Origin: Streptococcus pseudopneumoniae ATCC BAA-960 = CCUG 49455
GTDB taxonomy: Bacteria > Bacillota > Bacilli > Lactobacillales > Streptococcaceae
NCBI RefSeq assembly: GCF_002087075.1
Contig: NZ_MWSM01000056.1
Coordinates: forward strand, 1-34,235
DNA length: 34,235 nucleotides
Direction of reading: 5' to 3'
Shown here: positions 33,581 to 34,235 of the stretch, piece after piece
How the letters are laid out: every line of letters starts with the position of its first letter
How positions within the stretch are numbered: the stretch's first letter is position 1
Program-made: the position numbers and the translations under genes
Notes under the pieces: generated by a model
Told to the model about the DNA's origin: nothing
The model's database searches: none
What the model saw: only the letters and a program-made list of their open reading frames with translations

Positions 33581-34235
33581 TTATTTGCACTTTTCTTGTA
33601 CAACTTTATTCCATGGTAAATAAGCCTCTAAAACCTCTTTGTTTACGAGAGTTTCCTCGTTTGGAAGACATTCTAGAAGATAGGATAGATATTTTTCACT
33701 ATTTAGTTGATGACGTTTAGCTGTTTCCAACAAACTCATAATAATAGCTGTTGCTTTAGCTCCTTCAAAACTTTGAGAAAACAACCACCCTCGCTTTTTA
33801 AAATTTAGCTTAGGCTAAAAGAGTCCACCGGACTCTTTTACTACGTCCCATAACCAATGATTTAATGGCGCGTTCAGCTAGATTATTGGAAAGGACCAGA
33901 TGCCCGTCTTTCAAAATGGCCTTAAAGGTTTCTTCATACTTGAGACTGTATTCAATTGCCCTTCCTAGTTTTGAACCAGGTAAAACTGACTGACGCCGAC
34001 ACCAAGCAAAGAAGTCTTCCATTAGAGGTTGGAGCTCTTCTTGACGTTTCTGTAGTCGTTCATCAGCTGGCAAAACCTCCCAGTCTCTTTCCAAGGCAAA
34101 TAACTGGTCACAATAAGCTAAACCTTTAGCTCCTAAGGATGAGTTATCTGCTTGCTTGGGGGTGGATTCAAAAAACTTCCTTCTCACATGCGCCCAACAT
34201 CCAACAAGTTCAGCTTCTTCCAGTTGACGATAAGC
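33581..34235 (-). pseudogene. tnpC: IS66-family transposase TnpC, 3' part with a hairpin insertion
   Basis: Read on the minus strand from the window edge, the frame starts AYRQLEEAELVGCWAHVRRK, which is the DDE domain directly after the VHCDM motif. It continues through SNNLAERAIKSLVMGR with the catalytic Glu. There the frame is broken by about 45 bp of inserted DNA (about 33792-33842). After the insertion it resumes as KRGWLFSQSFEGAK, and ends at 33581 in NKVVQEKCK. The N-terminal half would lie beyond the window. Confidence 0.85.
33792..33842. repeat. Small hairpin insertion inside tnpC
   Basis: TAAAAGAGTCC at 33816-33826 and GGACTCTTTTA at 33830-33840 form a perfect 11-bp stem with a 3-nt loop. 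The surrounding bases bring stop codons into the transposase frame. The exact edges are uncertain. Confidence 0.55.

Overview
The window comes from a Streptococcus of the mitis group, either S. pneumoniae or a close relative such as S. mitis or S. pseudopneumoniae. Evidence for this is the low-GC coding style, BOX repeats that contain the boxA core, a dif_SL/xerS pair, the gene string ylqF-rnhB-clc-xerS ... MATE-pyrC-nudix-ung ... ptsHI-nrdHEF-lac, and proteins that look pneumococcal throughout. Species cannot be settled from sequence alone. Both ends of the window lie in IS66-family transposase genes, so the window may be a whole assembly contig that stops in repeats.

Layout. 1-1440: a broken IS66 element (tnpB, frameshifted tnpC) running into a structured foreign sequence. 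1600-4950: ylqF, rnhB and a ClC antiporter on the + strand. 5000-6580: a small membrane ORF, then the chromosome dimer resolution site dif_SL and its recombinase gene xerS. Most genes left of dif are on + and most to the right are on -, as expected at the replication terminus. 6790-10850: a - strand run, ung > nudix > pyrC > small Cys-rich ORF > MATE pump. 10970-12344: a HAD phosphatase gene with an AT-rich unknown gene behind it. 12790-16421: a PTS-dependent dihydroxyacetone kinase locus, dhaKLM, facing the activator pair dhaS-dhaQ, with a DhaS operator between them. 16692-18694: ptsH-ptsI, the general PTS proteins, which should supply phosphate to DhaM and LacF. 19045-22653: class Ib ribonucleotide reductase nrdHE and nrdF, with NrdR boxes. 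22987-33117: the lactose/galactose tagatose-6-phosphate region, with lacR facing lacABCD and lacTFEG. 33275-34235: a frameshifted small gene and the 3' half of another IS66 tnpC.

The most unusual item is a cassette of about 1 kb between lacD and lacT. It encodes a 205-residue protein with a Sec signal peptide and a Gly/Ala-rich hydrophobic C-terminal part. A 48-residue two-helix membrane protein follows, which is smaller than usual ORF cut-offs. The cassette lies between two near-identical copies (about 70 bp) of the lacT promoter, each with a CcpA-type cre palindrome over the -35. Only the lacT copy is followed by the LacT antiterminator target and terminator. I read the cassette as a candidate Sec-dependent bacteriocin plus immunity gene that has taken over lac catabolite control; this is inference.

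Other points of note are a xerS promoter whose -35 lies inside dif_SL, BOX-type repeats that supply the stop codons of nrdF and lacA, and a hairpin-packed lacE-lacG spacer.
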